A stretch of DNA of 64,000 nt from NCBI RefSeq assembly GCF_900199405.1, contig NZ_LT963430.1:124001-188000 (forward strand). The letters are read 5' to 3'. Numbering within the stretch: position 1 is the first letter of the stretch; each line of letters begins with the position of its first letter. The translations under genes and the position numbers were made by a program. Below the pieces are notes generated by a model, which was given only the letters and a program-made list of their open reading frames with translations, was not told the DNA's origin and searched no databases. This stretch comes from Beduinella massiliensis (GTDB lineage: Bacteria > Bacillota > Clostridia > Christensenellales > Aristaeellaceae). Below are positions 36,097 to 45,359 of the stretch, piece after piece.

Positions 36097-37488
36097 TCAG
36101 GCATGTGGAATGTCGGTGAATTCGGAAATTTCCCGGCTCGTGGTGCACAGGTCGTCCACGGACAGGTCATGCAGGTCGTCGTGGCCCGTAATGCGCGCGA
36201 AGGTGCGCAGCTCCTGCAGCGAACAGTTCAGGAAGTTCGCGACGCGCTGCGCCGCCGCGTCGCCCTGAAGCCGGGCGCGCAGTGCCGGGTCCTGCGTGGC
36301 GACGCCGACGGGGCACATGCCCGTGCCGCAGATGCGGTATTGTTGGCAGGCGGCGGCCATCAGCGCGGCGGAGGCGATGGCGACGGCGTCCGCGCCCATG
36401 GCGATCGCCTTGGCGAAGTCCGGGGAGACGCGTAGTCCCCCGGTGATGATGAGCTGCGCGTCGCAGCCTACGCGGTCGAGATACCTGCGCGCGCGGGAAA
36501 GGGCGTAGACAGACGGCACGCTGGTCGCGTCACGCACGAGCTTGGGGCTCGCGCCCGTCGCCCCGCCGCGCCCGTCGAGGGTGATGAAGTCCGGCCGGGC
36601 GAAGACGCAGAACTCCAGGTCACGCTCGATGCGTCCGGCGGCAATCTTGATGCCGATGGGGCGGCCGTCCGACGCCGCGCGCAGGAAGTCCACCAGCGCC
36701 CGCAGGTCTTCGCGCGTATTCACCTCCGGGAATTTTGAGGGGCTGATGACGTCCTGGCCCAGCGGTTTTTGGCGGATGCGGGCGATCTCCTCCGTCACCT
36801 TGCCGCCGGGCAGGTGGCCGCCCATGCCCGGCTTTGTGCCTTGGCCGATCTTGATTTCAATGGCGTCGGCGTTTCGCAGGTTTTCCGGGGTGGCGCTGTA
36901 GCGGTTGGGCACGTATTCAAAGATGTACTTGTCCGCCGCGGCCATTTCCTCGGGCAGTATGCCGCCCTCGCCGGAGCATGTCGCGCTGCCCGCCATCGCG
37001 CTGCCTCTCGCCAGCGCGATCTTCGTCTCCCTGGAGAGCGCGCCGAAGGACATGTGCGAGATGTACACCGGGTTCTCAAGCACCATCGGGCGCTTGGCGT
37101 GCTTGCCGATGACCGTGGTGGTGGTGACGTGCGCGTGCTCGTCCAGCGGCTGCGGGTTGAGCTGCGCGCCGAGGAGCAGGATGTCGTCCCATCCGGGCAT
37201 CGGCATGCGCGTACCCATGGCCTCGATGATGGGCTTGCCCGTCACCGCCATCTGGTGGATTTCCGACATGTAGCGGCAGGCGGCGTCTGCGCGCGCCGTC
37301 TCCTTCGGGTAGTCGAGCGCCCGATTGCCGCTCGCCGGGGCGCTCGTCGGGGCGTTGTCCTCATGCAGGGACGCGAAGCGCTCCGCCCGTTCGCCGCAGA
37401 TCGGGCAGACGGTGAGCGAGGAAAAGGGCTTCCCTTCCTTTTCTTCGTCGTGGATGTAGCCGCAGACCGGACACTTGTAGCGAGCCAT
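36097..37488 (-). CDS. Rubredoxin-fused glutamate synthase (GltB-like)
   Basis: 463 aa. N-terminal rubredoxin-type knuckles C6PVC9 and C28PIC31, then the FMN-binding glutamate synthase domain (about 90-460): ISHMSFGALS, GEGGILPEE, IGQGTKPGMGGHLPGGKV, ITLDGRGGATGASP, ITGGL, and the Fe-S Cys trio CQQYRICGTGMC. This is the archaeal-type single-domain form lacking the glutaminase part. It likely makes glutamate from 2-oxoglutarate or acts as a related FMN oxidoreductase, taking electrons through its own rubredoxin. GGGGGAAC precedes ATG. Promoter has the rubrerythrin-type Fur box. Confidence 0.88.
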   Translation of the reverse strand: MARYKCPVCGYIHDEEKEGKPFSSLTVCPICGERAERFASLHEDNAPTSAPASGNRALDYPKETARADAACRYMSEIHQMAVTGKPIIEAMGTRMPMPGWDDILLLGAQLNPQPLDEHAHVTTTTVIGKHAKRPMVLENPVYISHMSFGALSRETKIALARGSAMAGSATCSGEGGILPEEMAAADKYIFEYVPNRYSATPENLRNADAIEIKIGQGTKPGMGGHLPGGKVTEEIARIRQKPLGQDVISPSKFPEVNTREDLRALVDFLRAASDGRPIGIKIAAGRIERDLEFCVFARPDFITLDGRGGATGASPKLVRDATSVPSVYALSRARRYLDRVGCDAQLIITGGLRVSPDFAKAIAMGADAVAIASAALMAAACQQYRICGTGMCPVGVATQDPALRARLQGDAAAQRVANFLNCSLQELRTFARITGHDDLHDLSVDDLCTTSREISEFTDIPHA

Positions 37489-37512
37489 GGCCGTTCCCCC
37501 TTTGTGGTAAAG

Positions 37513-37566
37513 TGAGAATTATTCTCATTTTGTTTCCATTATAGACCGGTTGCCGGGGAAAGTCAA
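37513..37566 (-). promoter_or_regulatory. Promoter with Fur-family operator (glutamate synthase)
   Basis: On the minus strand TTGACT (37566-37561), 17-bp spacer, TATAAT (37543-37538), then TGAGAATAATTCTCA (37527-37513), a perfect 7-1-7 palindrome over the transcription start. Same layout and almost the same 15-mer as at rubrerythrin. Confidence 0.88.
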
Positions 37567-37595
37567 TGCGGCAGAACGGAATTATTTCCGGGCGG

Positions 37596-37635
37596 CCAAA
37601 ATGAAAGCGCCCCGGCGCAGCAGCACGCCGGGGCG
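37596..37635 (-). terminator. niaR terminator
   Basis: CGCCCCGGCG and CGCCGGGGCG pair across an 8-nt loop, followed on the minus strand by CTTTCATTTT. Confidence 0.8.
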
Positions 37636-37643
37636 AGAGGGGG

Positions 37644-38165
37644 CTATTCGTCGGGCGCGAGGAAACCCCGGCGCTCGAGCTCTGAAAAGGCCACGTCGAG
37701 CGTGCGCTCGTCCGGCGCGGTGAGGGTGTGCAGGTGCAGCCCGTCGGTCAGCACGGAGAGGGGGGAGGCCTCCTGCCAGCCGGGGTTTTCCACGAAGTCG
37801 TCCACCTGACGGCGGCTCGCCAGCATCAGCATGGCGCGAAACTCTCCGTAGACCGGGTGGGAGACGACGATATCCTCCACCACAGCGCCCGCGTCCACGA
37901 CGGCGTAAAGCTCCTCGCGCATGCGCTCAAACCCGGTGTGGATGCAGGCGGCGACGCGCGCGCAGGGGGAGGGCGCGGCGGCGGGGAGGACGTAGCCATC
38001 CGGCGTGGCGAGGATGGGGTGCCCCTTGGCGCGCAGCAGCGCAACGTCCTGCACGATCACCTGGCGGCTGACCGACAGCTCCTTGGCGAGCACGCCCCCC
38101 TTCACGGGCTGGCGCGCGTGTTCAAAGCGGGAAAGGATTTCGGCCCGGCGCTGGGTAGCGTCCAT
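37644..38165 (-). CDS. niaR: NiaR, niacin-responsive repressor (HTH + 3H domain)
   Basis: 173 aa. N-terminal HTH_11 ([42 protein letters not shown]) and C-terminal 3H domain whose conserved His residues appear in [25 protein letters not shown] and LHLHTLT. NiaR binds nicotinate and represses NAD-synthesis and niacin-uptake genes. GGAGGTGA five bases upstream fixes ATG 38165. An extended -10 TGC-TATAAT lies at 38201-38196. Divergent from the asparaginase gene; no niacin transporter in the window. Confidence 0.92.
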   Translation of the reverse strand: MDATQRRAEILSRFEHARQPVKGGVLAKELSVSRQVIVQDVALLRAKGHPILATPDGYVLPAAAPSPCARVAACIHTGFERMREELYAVVDAGAVVEDIVVSHPVYGEFRAMLMLASRRQVDDFVENPGWQEASPLSVLTDGLHLHTLTAPDERTLDVAFSELERRGFLAPDE

Positions 38166-38284
38166 TGCGGTCACCTCCGAGGCGATGTTGTCTTCATTAT
38201 AGCATGTTTGCCGGTCAAATGCCACGCATTCCGCTGGACGGACGCGGCCGCCGGGCGATTCCGGCACGAATTGTCGGGCAAGCC

Positions 38285-38313
38285 TTGCCGGGGTGGGACG
38301 AATCGACTATAAT
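38285..38313 (+). promoter_or_regulatory. Promoter of asparaginase-type gene
   Basis: TTGCCG (38285-38290), 17-bp spacer, TATAAT (38308-38313); shares the 207-bp gap with the niaR promoter. Confidence 0.75.
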
Positions 38314-38372
38314 GAAGAAACAGACAGGCGGCCGCCGGGCGCGGGCGGTCAGGACGAGCGGAGGGATGGCCT

Positions 38373-39287
38373 ATGCATGCGATCATCGGGACGTGGAAGA
38401 TGTGTTTTGCGGGCCTGCGGGAGGCGCACGCGGAGCTTGCGGGCGGCGGCGCGGCCGGAGACGCGGTGGAGCGCGCGATCCGGCGCGTGGAGGACGACCC
38501 GGCCTACACCTCCGTAGGCTATGGCGGGCTTCCCGCCTGCGACGGCCACGTGTTTCTGGACGCGGCCTACATGGACGGCGGCGCGCTGCGCTTCGGCGGC
38601 GTGATGAGCGTGGAGGGCGTCAAAAATCCCATCCGCGCGGCGCGCCTGCTCTGCGGGCGCGAGACGAACTGCCTGCTTTGCGGGCGCGGCGCGGAGCAGT
38701 TCGCCCTGGAGAATGGGCTGGAGATGCGCGACATGCGCACGCAATCGGCCCTTTCCCGTTGGCGGGAGGCCGTGCAGCAGGAGAACGCAAAGCTCGACGC
38801 TTACCGCGGACACGACACCGTATGCGTGCTCGCGCTCGACGGGCGCGGACACATGGCGGCGGGCACCTCCACCTCCGGGCTCTTCATGAAGGCGCCCGGC
38901 CGGGTGGGGGATTCGCCCATCGTCGGCTCCGGCTTTTACTGCGACGCGCGCTTCGGCGCGGCGGCGGCGACGGGGCTGGGCGAGGACATCATGCGCGGCT
39001 GCCTTTCTTACGAGGTGGTTTCGCTCATGCGCCGCGGCGCGGACCCGATGGAGGCGTGCCGGGAGGCGCTGCACGCGCTGTCGCGCCGAAAGCAGGAGCT
39101 GGGCGAGGACGCGGGCAGCATCAGCCTGATCGCCCTTTCGCCCGGGGGCGCGTTCGGCGCGGCCACCACGCTGCCGGTCTTCCCCTTTGCCGCCGGGGAC
39201 GCGGAAGGCGCCGCGCTGTACGCGGCGGGCGCGGATTCGCCGGGCATTCGGGCTGTGACGGAGGAAGAGGTGGACGGCGAGCCTTGA
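38373..39287 (+). CDS. Isoaspartyl peptidase / L-asparaginase type Ntn-hydrolase
   Basis: 304 aa. Self-processing asparaginase-2 family: the small-subunit start H-D-T-V (catalytic Thr about 150) is followed by the signature [28 protein letters not shown], and [10 protein letters not shown] lies further on. The glycosylasparaginase branch has the same HDT-V nick site. The enzyme would release aspartate from asparagine, isoaspartyl dipeptides or GlcNAc-Asn. GGAGGG seven bases before ATG. No signal peptide, so cytoplasmic. Confidence 0.88.
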   Translation: MHAIIGTWKMCFAGLREAHAELAGGGAAGDAVERAIRRVEDDPAYTSVGYGGLPACDGHVFLDAAYMDGGALRFGGVMSVEGVKNPIRAARLLCGRETNCLLCGRGAEQFALENGLEMRDMRTQSALSRWREAVQQENAKLDAYRGHDTVCVLALDGRGHMAAGTSTSGLFMKAPGRVGDSPIVGSGFYCDARFGAAAATGLGEDIMRGCLSYEVVSLMRRGADPMEACREALHALSRRKQELGEDAGSISLIALSPGGAFGAATTLPVFPFAAGDAEGAALYAAGADSPGIRAVTEEEVDGEP

Positions 39288-39379
39288 CGAACGGTTACCG
39301 CGCCTGCGCGCGGATATCGGATAGACCGGAGCGGGTTTTCCGCTCCTTCCCAAGGGACGAGAACTGTAGGAGGGATACG

Positions 39380-41050
39380 ATGCTGAGCGATATTGAGATT
39401 GCGCGCGCATGCAGGATGCAGCCCATCACGTCCATCGCGGACGCGGCGGGGATCGACGGGGAGCTGCTCGAGCTCTACGGGCGCTACAAGGCGAAGGTGG
39501 ACTACAAGGCGCTGAAGGACAGGCCTATGGACGGGAAGCTGGTCCTGGTGACAGCGATCAACCCCACGCCCGCGGGCGAGGGCAAGACCACGGTTTCCAT
39601 CGGCCTGGCGGACGCGCTGCGCAAGGCCGGGAAGCACACGATGCTGGCGCTGCGCGAGCCGTCGCTGGGGCCGGTCTTCGGCATCAAGGGCGGCGCCGCG
39701 GGCGGCGGCTACGCGCAGGTGGTGCCGATGGAGGACATCAACCTGCACTTCACGGGCGACCTGCACGCGATCACGGCGGCGAACAACCTGCTGGCGGCGA
39801 TGGTGGACAACCACATCTCGCAGGGCAACGCGCTGGGCATCGACCCGCGCCGCATCACCTGGAAGCGCTGCATGGACATGAACGACCGCCAGCTCCGCCA
39901 GATCGTGGACGGACTGGGCGGCAGGATGAACGGCATGCCGCGCGAAGACGGCTTTGACATCACCACCGCTTCGGAGATCATGGCGGTGCTCTGCCTTTCC
40001 GCGGACATTTCGGATCTGAAGGACAGGCTTTCGCGCATCGTCGTGGGCCGCACGTTCGCGGACGAGCCGGTGACCGCGGGCCAGCTGAGGGCGCAGGGCG
40101 CGATGGCCGCGCTGCTGCGCGACGCGATGCGCCCGAACCTGGTGCAGACGCTGGAGGGCACGCCCGCGCTGGTGCACGGCGGCCCCTTCGCGAACATCGC
40201 CCACGGCTGCAACAGCATCGTGGCGACGCAGACGGCGCTGCGCCTCGCGGATTACGTCGTCACGGAGGCGGGCTTCGGCGCGGACCTGGGCGCGGAAAAG
40301 TTCATCGACATCAAGTGCCGCAAGGCAGGGCTCGCGCCCGCCTGCATCGTCCTGGTCGCGACGATCCGCGCGCTCAAGAGCCACGGCGGCGTGGCGAAGG
40401 CCGAGCTCTCGCAGGAAAACCTGCCCGCGCTGAAGAAGGGCCTCTCCAACCTCACGCGGCATTTGCAGAACATCCGCCACGTCTGGGGCGTGGAGCCCGT
40501 GGTGGCGCTCAACCGCTTCACGAGCGATACGGACGCGGAAATCGCCCTCGTGCGCGAGGCGGCGGGAAGCCTCGGCGCCAATGTGGCGCTGTGCGAGGTC
40601 TGGGGCAGGGGCGGCGAAGGCGGCCTCGCGCTGGCCGAGCAGGTGATCGCGAGCTGCGAGAAGGCCGATCCGTCCAGGTTCAGCCTGACGTACCCGGACG
40701 ACCTGCCGCTCGCCGGGAAGATCGAGGCGGTCGCGACGAAGATTTACGGCGCGAAGGACGTGTCGATCGCGCCCGCGGCAATGAAGCAGCTGAAATCCTT
40801 TGAGGACGGCGGCTACGGAAAGCTGCCGGTCTGCATCGCCAAGACGCAGTACTCCTTCTCGGACGACCCCAAGAAGCTGGGCGCGCCGGAGGGCTTCACG
40901 CTGACCATCAGGCAGGTGAAGCTGAGCGCGGGCGCGGGCTTCGTGGTGGCGCTCGCGGGCGACATCATGACCATGCCGGGCTTGCCGCGCGTGCCCGCGG
41001 CGGAGAACATCGACGTGGACGCAGAGGGGAACATCACGGGGCTGTTCTGA
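39380..41050 (+). CDS. fhs: Formate-tetrahydrofolate ligase
   Basis: 556 aa, normal length. N-terminal P-loop [49 protein letters not shown] and the C-terminal [13 protein letters not shown] are diagnostic of Fhs. It activates formate to 10-formyl-THF with ATP, feeding purine synthesis or the methyl branch of acetogenic and purine/glycine metabolism. AGGAGGG precedes ATG 39380. Gap of 92 bp from the asparaginase gene with a GGAGCGG hairpin. Confidence 0.97.
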   Translation: MLSDIEIARACRMQPITSIADAAGIDGELLELYGRYKAKVDYKALKDRPMDGKLVLVTAINPTPAGEGKTTVSIGLADALRKAGKHTMLALREPSLGPVFGIKGGAAGGGYAQVVPMEDINLHFTGDLHAITAANNLLAAMVDNHISQGNALGIDPRRITWKRCMDMNDRQLRQIVDGLGGRMNGMPREDGFDITTASEIMAVLCLSADISDLKDRLSRIVVGRTFADEPVTAGQLRAQGAMAALLRDAMRPNLVQTLEGTPALVHGGPFANIAHGCNSIVATQTALRLADYVVTEAGFGADLGAEKFIDIKCRKAGLAPACIVLVATIRALKSHGGVAKAELSQENLPALKKGLSNLTRHLQNIRHVWGVEPVVALNRFTSDTDAEIALVREAAGSLGANVALCEVWGRGGEGGLALAEQVIASCEKADPSRFSLTYPDDLPLAGKIEAVATKIYGAKDVSIAPAAMKQLKSFEDGGYGKLPVCIAKTQYSFSDDPKKLGAPEGFTLTIRQVKLSAGAGFVVALAGDIMTMPGLPRVPAAENIDVDAEGNITGLF

Positions 41051-41087
41051 TAGCCTCTTACGATTAGCACGGAAAGGGTGAAACCCA

Positions 41088-41582
41088 TTGTACAATACGC
41101 TTGAAATGCACATCCTCGAAATCCTCTCTGACGACGCGCGCGTCAGCACGGAGCAGATCGCCGTGATGACCGGCTACGACGCGCAGGAGGTTCGTAGCGC
41201 CGTAAAGCGCCTGGAGGACGACCGCGTGCTCGTCAAATATCCGGCCATGATCAACTGGGAGCGCACCGACAAGGAAATGGTGCAGGCGGTGATCGAGGTG
41301 CGCGTGCAGCCCCAGCGCGACCGGGGCTTCGACGCCATCGCCGCGCGCATCTACCAGTTCGAGGAGGTCACCAGCCTCTACCTCATGAGCGGCGCCTACG
41401 ACCTGATGGTGATGGTGGAGGCGCCGACGCTCAAGCAGCTCGCGTCTTTCGTCTCCAGCAAGCTCTCCACGCTGGAGACCGTCACCGGCACGGCGACCCA
41501 CTTCATGCTCAAGACCTACAAATACGGCGGCGTCATCTTTGAAGGGGATAACGCCGACCGGCGTCTGGCGGTGAGCCCGTGA
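41088..41582 (+). CDS. Lrp/AsnC-family regulator
   Basis: 164 aa. N-terminal HTH (LEILSDDARVSTEQIAVMTGYDAQEVRSAVKRLEDDRVLVKY) and C-terminal RAM/AsnC ligand domain (AVIEVRVQPQRDRGFDAIAARI, EEVTSLYLMSGAYDLMVMVEA). TTG at 41088 is used: AAGGGTGA lies eight bases upstream and no nearer ATG has a site. Its stop overlaps the aminotransferase start, so it probably regulates that enzyme in response to an amino acid. Confidence 0.92.
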   Translation: MYNTLEMHILEILSDDARVSTEQIAVMTGYDAQEVRSAVKRLEDDRVLVKYPAMINWERTDKEMVQAVIEVRVQPQRDRGFDAIAARIYQFEEVTSLYLMSGAYDLMVMVEAPTLKQLASFVSSKLSTLETVTGTATHFMLKTYKYGGVIFEGDNADRRLAVSP

Positions 41583-42760
41583 TGGATCTTGAGCGCATCG
41601 TCAACCAGCGCGTGCGGGCCGTGCCGCCCAGCGGCATCCGCAGGTTCTTCGACATCGTCGCGGAGATGCCGGAGGCCATCTCCCTGGGCGTGGGCGAGCC
41701 GGACTTCATCACGCCCTGGCACATCCGGGACGCGGCGATTACGTCGATCGAGGACGGCCTCACGCAGTACACCTCCAACTGGGGGCGCATCCAGCTCCGC
41801 AGCCTGATCGCGGAGTACATCCGGCGCCGCTGCCACGTGGAATACGATCCGGCGGAGGAAATCCTCGTCACCATCGGCGCGAGCGAGGGAATCGACCTGT
41901 GCCTGCGCGCGCTGTGCTCCCCCGGGGACGAGGTGCTCATCCCTGAGCCCTCCTACGTCTCCTACGCGCCGGGCGTCACCTTTGCGGGCGCGGAGCCGCG
42001 GCCCATCGTGACCCGCTTTGAAGAGGAATTCCGCCTCTCTGCGCAGGCCCTGCGCGCGGCCATCACCCCGCGCACCAAGGCGCTCATACTGCCCTACCCC
42101 AACAACCCGACCGGCTCCATCATGCGCCGGGAGGACTTGGAAGCGATCGCGGACGTGCTGCGGGATACGGACATCGTCGTCATCGCGGACGAGATCTACT
42201 CCGAGCTCACCTACGGCGGCCTCGAGCACGTGAGCTTTCCCTCCATCCCGGGCATGTGGGAGCGCACGGTGCTGCTCAACGGCTTTTCAAAGGCCTTCGC
42301 CATGACCGGCTGGCGCGTGGGCTACGCCTGCGGGCCGAAGGAGCTGCTGTCGATCATGTGCAAGATTCATCAGTACACGATCATGTGCGCCTCCACCCAG
42401 GGGCAGATCGCGGCGGAGGAAGCGCTCTCGCGGGGCCTTCAAAACGACTTCGAGGACGTCAGGAACATGGTGCGCAGCTACGACCGCCGCCGCCGGCTGA
42501 TGGTGGACGCGTTCAGAAAGATGGGGCTTCCCTGCTTTGAGCCGCTGGGCGCGTTTTACGTGTTCCCCTCTATCGAGCGCACGGGCCTTGGCAGCGAGGC
42601 GTTCTGCCAGGGGCTGCTCAAGGCGGAAAAGGTCGCCTGCGTGCCGGGCACGGCGTTCGGCCAGAGCGGCGAGGGGCACATCCGCTGCTCCTACGCCACG
42701 GGGCTGGACAAGCTATCCGAGGCGCTCCGAAGAATCGAACGCTACGTGGGTTCCCTGTAA
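41582..42760 (+). CDS. Class I/II PLP aminotransferase
   Basis: 392 aa. ISLGVGEPDFITP, QYTSNWGRIQLRSLIAEY, NNPTGSIM, DEIYSELTY and the PLP Lys in NGFSKAFAMTGWRVGYACGP mark the aspartate/aromatic/branched-chain aminotransferase fold (PatA/AraT-like). ATG 41582 overlaps the Lrp stop (TGATG). Such Lrp-aminotransferase pairs act in amino-acid catabolism or synthesis; the exact substrate is not readable. Confidence 0.92.
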   Translation: MDLERIVNQRVRAVPPSGIRRFFDIVAEMPEAISLGVGEPDFITPWHIRDAAITSIEDGLTQYTSNWGRIQLRSLIAEYIRRRCHVEYDPAEEILVTIGASEGIDLCLRALCSPGDEVLIPEPSYVSYAPGVTFAGAEPRPIVTRFEEEFRLSAQALRAAITPRTKALILPYPNNPTGSIMRREDLEAIADVLRDTDIVVIADEIYSELTYGGLEHVSFPSIPGMWERTVLLNGFSKAFAMTGWRVGYACGPKELLSIMCKIHQYTIMCASTQGQIAAEEALSRGLQNDFEDVRNMVRSYDRRRRLMVDAFRKMGLPCFEPLGAFYVFPSIERTGLGSEAFCQGLLKAEKVACVPGTAFGQSGEGHIRCSYATGLDKLSEALRRIERYVGSL

Positions 42761-42766
42761 AACCCG

Positions 42767-42812
42767 GCGGGCCGGCAAAGCCTCCGCAAGGCTTTTCCGG
42801 CCCGCTTTTTTT
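42767..42812 (+). terminator. Aminotransferase operon terminator
   Basis: GCGGGCCGG pairs with CCGGCCCGC, with an inner AGCCT/AGGCT stem, followed by seven T. Confidence 0.92.
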
Positions 42813-42957
42813 AGGCTTCGCGCGCCGCCCGGACCAATTCTTTCCGCCGCTGGCGATTCCGTTAAAGTATTGTAATTTTTCCGTCTTTGTGTTATCGTGG
42901 AAGGGTATTCCGGAAGGTGTATGACAAATTTTCCACGCAGGATAAGGAGCCAATGCC

Positions 42958-44061
42958 GTGAAACAAATATTCTCATTGCTGCTCGTTTGCCTTTTGCTGC
43001 TGCCCTCCCTCGCGCTGGGCGAGGGGGATTCCTCCTTCTTCGGCCTGCAATACGAATCGGTCGAGGAGGACGCGGCGCCGCTGGGCGAGGAGGATTCGCC
43101 GGACGACGCCGGGCCCGGCGCGGAGGCGGACGCCGGGGACGAGGCGTTCTTCCCGCGCGCGTTCACCGTGACCGTCGGCGGCGATACGACCTTGGGCTCC
43201 ACCGACGCCCTGCGCAAGCGCGACGACTGCTTTGAAAAGGTCGTGGAATCCGAGGGGTACGCATGGCCCTTCTCCGGTCTGGCGGACCTGTTCAGCCAGG
43301 ACGACATGACGCTCGTCAACTTCGAGGGCACGCTCACCCAGAGTGAGAGCAAGAAGGAAAAGAAGTTCAACTTCAAGGCCCCGGCGGCGTACACGGAAAT
43401 CCTCACCTCCGGCAGCGTAGAGGCCGTGAACGTCGCCAACAACCACATCGTCGATTACGGCGACGACGGCAAGGCAGATACGCTGCAAAACCTGCAGGAC
43501 GCGGGGCTGGTCGTATCCGGCGGGGGCGTGCTGGGCATATTTGAGAAGGACGGCGTCAAGGTCGGCATGACCGGCTACTGCTTTCCCTACAGCAACGGCA
43601 AGAAGGACATCTCCAAGGACGTGAAGACGCTGCGCGAGATGGGCTGCCAGATCGTCATCGCCTCGTTCCACTGGGGCAGCGAGTATTCCTACGACTTCAC
43701 CGCGGAGCAGCGCTCCATCGGGCGGGCGGCCATCAACGCCGGGGCGGACGTGGTCGTCGGCCACCACCCGCACGTGGTGCAGGGCATCGAAAAGTACAAG
43801 GGCCGCTACATCCTCTACTCGCTGGGCAATCTGGTCTTCGGCGGCAACGTCGATCCGGACGACCGCGACGCCTACGTCGCCCGCCTGCACTTCACCGTCA
43901 CCGAGGACGGCAGCGAACCCCCGGAGCTGGAGATCATCCCCATCCGCCTGACCGAGAAGGAAAAAGGTACGGATTACAGGCCCGTCCTCGCGGAGGGCGA
44001 AGAAGCCGGGCGCATCGAGAAGAAGATCCTGAAGCGCTCGTATAAAATGGAGGAAGAGTAA
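42958..44061 (+). CDS. CapA-family (poly-gamma-glutamate capsule type) secreted protein
   Basis: 367 aa. Signal peptide 1-20, acidic linker (24-66), then the PGA_cap metallophosphoesterase-like domain: VGGDTTLGS, NFEGTLT, NVANNHIVDYG, SFHWGSEYSYDF, GHHPHVVQGIEKY, LGNLVFGG. Metal-ligand His and Asp are kept. The family includes CapA/PgsA of polyglutamate capsules, but no CapBC is here. GTG 42958 with AAGGAG eight bases upstream. One base separates it from the NYN gene. Confidence 0.88.
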   Translation: MKQIFSLLLVCLLLLPSLALGEGDSSFFGLQYESVEEDAAPLGEEDSPDDAGPGAEADAGDEAFFPRAFTVTVGGDTTLGSTDALRKRDDCFEKVVESEGYAWPFSGLADLFSQDDMTLVNFEGTLTQSESKKEKKFNFKAPAAYTEILTSGSVEAVNVANNHIVDYGDDGKADTLQNLQDAGLVVSGGGVLGIFEKDGVKVGMTGYCFPYSNGKKDISKDVKTLREMGCQIVIASFHWGSEYSYDFTAEQRSIGRAAINAGADVVVGHHPHVVQGIEKYKGRYILYSLGNLVFGGNVDPDDRDAYVARLHFTVTEDGSEPPELEIIPIRLTEKEKGTDYRPVLAEGEEAGRIEKKILKRSYKMEEE

Positions 44062-44062
44062 G

Positions 44063-45046
44063 ATGGCAACGGCGCATTACGCACTCTTCGTCGATCTGGA
44101 AAACTGCGGCGCGAAGATCGGCACGCTCAACGACGTCATCGAAAAGGTCAAGATTCGCGGGGATATCCTGATCGGCAAGGTCTACGGGTATACGGACAAG
44201 TACTCCGACCTCAAAGAGGTGCTGCTCTCCAACACGTTCAACGTCGTGCCCTCCATCCGCTATGGGCGCAACCAGAAAAACAACCTGGACATCCAGCTCG
44301 TGCTGGACGCGCTGGACGTGGCCTTCACCAACAGCCTGATCGATTCCTTCTGCATCGTCTCGGGCGACAGCGACTACGTGCCGCTGGTGGGCAAGCTCAA
44401 GTCCATGGGCAAGTTCGTGCTGGGCATCTCGCGTTCGGAGGCCGCGTCGAGCGTCTTTATCAACGCCTGCAACGAGTTTCAGTTTCTGGAATCCGTGAGC
44501 CAGGGCAAGTCCTCCGGCCGCAGCCAGAAGGACGAGCCGCTGACGCTCGAGCAGCTCAACGAGCTGATCTGCACCATACTGGAAGAGCAGGCGGACGAAA
44601 ACGAGATTCTCGCCTCCGAACTCAAGAACATCCTGCTGCGCCTGCGCCCGGACTTCAACGAAAAGTCCTTCGGCTTTTCCACGTTCGGCAAGCTGCTCAC
44701 CGGCCTCGCCCAGCGCTTCGACGCCTTCACGGTGGTGGCCGATCACTTCAACCTCATCATCCAGCTCGGCCACGAGGAGGAACCCGCAAAGCAGACCCCG
44801 CCGCAGCTCACGCGGGACAACTACGCCGAGATTTTCAGGAGGCACCTGAAGACGTTCAAGGACAACGGGTTCGAGCGCATCAACCCCTCGATCCTCAAGG
44901 CGGCGGTGCAAAACGACTACCCCGACTTCACCGAGCGCTCCGTCGGGTTCAAGCGCTTTTCCGACCTGCTGCGCGCGCTGGATAAGAGCGGCGTGCTCAA
45001 GGTGGAGCTGGACGAGCAGAAGACCATGCTTGTGAAAATTTTATGA
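44063..45046 (+). CDS. NYN-domain nuclease with two OST-HTH/LOTUS domains
   Basis: 327 aa. NYN/LabA-like PIN-fold domain (1-140) with acidic residues D11 (FVDLENCG), D76 (NNLDIQLVLDAL) and D102/D104 (VSGDSDYVPL). Two OST-HTH (LOTUS) domains follow, about 160-235 (LNELICTILEEQ...GKLLTGLAQRFDAFTV) and 250-327 (YAEIFRRHLKTFKDNGFERINPSILKAAV...FSDLLRALDKSG). NYN plus LOTUS proteins are thought to bind and cut structured RNA. Probably cotranscribed with the CapA gene, with no evident functional link. Confidence 0.9.
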   Translation: MATAHYALFVDLENCGAKIGTLNDVIEKVKIRGDILIGKVYGYTDKYSDLKEVLLSNTFNVVPSIRYGRNQKNNLDIQLVLDALDVAFTNSLIDSFCIVSGDSDYVPLVGKLKSMGKFVLGISRSEAASSVFINACNEFQFLESVSQGKSSGRSQKDEPLTLEQLNELICTILEEQADENEILASELKNILLRLRPDFNEKSFGFSTFGKLLTGLAQRFDAFTVVADHFNLIIQLGHEEEPAKQTPPQLTRDNYAEIFRRHLKTFKDNGFERINPSILKAAVQNDYPDFTERSVGFKRFSDLLRALDKSGVLKVELDEQKTMLVKIL

Positions 45047-45052
45047 AGCATT

Positions 45053-45088
45053 GGGGAGGCGCGCAGAGCGCCGCCCCGCTTTTTTTCT
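45053..45088 (+). terminator. Terminator after NYN gene
   Basis: GGGG-A-GGCGC-GCAGA-GCGCC-G-CCCC stem followed by GC and seven T. Confidence 0.8.
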
Positions 45089-45190
45089 TTGGGCGCCCCG
45101 CGCGCCGCGGCGGCCGCCGGGGAATGGGCGGGCCCGCAGGGCGCCATAATGTTAATCAAATGCCGGAAAAGCTATCGTTTATGCCGAAGA

Positions 45191-45208
45191 TCGTTAAAAC
45201 TTTGACAA
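45191..45208 (+). promoter_or_regulatory. Rex-like operator 1 upstream of adhE
   Basis: TCGTTAA-AACT-TTGACAA matches the Rex consensus TTGTTAA-N4-TTAACAA at 12 of 14 defined positions. It lies about 60 bp before the proposed adhE promoter. Confidence 0.6.
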
Positions 45209-45251
45209 TACTGCCCGAAAACAGCAGAAGGAACTCTGTACACTTCATTCA

Positions 45252-45288
45252 TTGACGGAGGCAAACGATAATGTTAAAATATTATCAA
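45252..45288 (+). promoter_or_regulatory. adhE promoter with Rex-like operator 2
   Basis: TTGACG (45252-45257), 17-bp spacer, TAAAAT (45275-45280). ATGTTAA-AATA-TTATCAA (45271-45288) overlaps the -10 and also matches the Rex consensus at 12 of 14 positions. Rex repression of adhE by high NAD+ is well established in Clostridia. A CCCCGG-CGCATG-CCGGGG hairpin sits in the leader. Confidence 0.7.
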
Positions 45289-45359
45289 TCCCGGAAAGAA
45301 ACCCGGGACGCACACCGAACCGCCCCGGCGCATGCCGGGGGAGAAAAGGAGCGTACGGT

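Noticed and set aside
38165-39379. Open frame extending fhs upstream by 400 codons
   Set aside because: Covers the asparaginase gene in another frame; fhs starts at ATG 39380 with AGGAGGG and normal family length.
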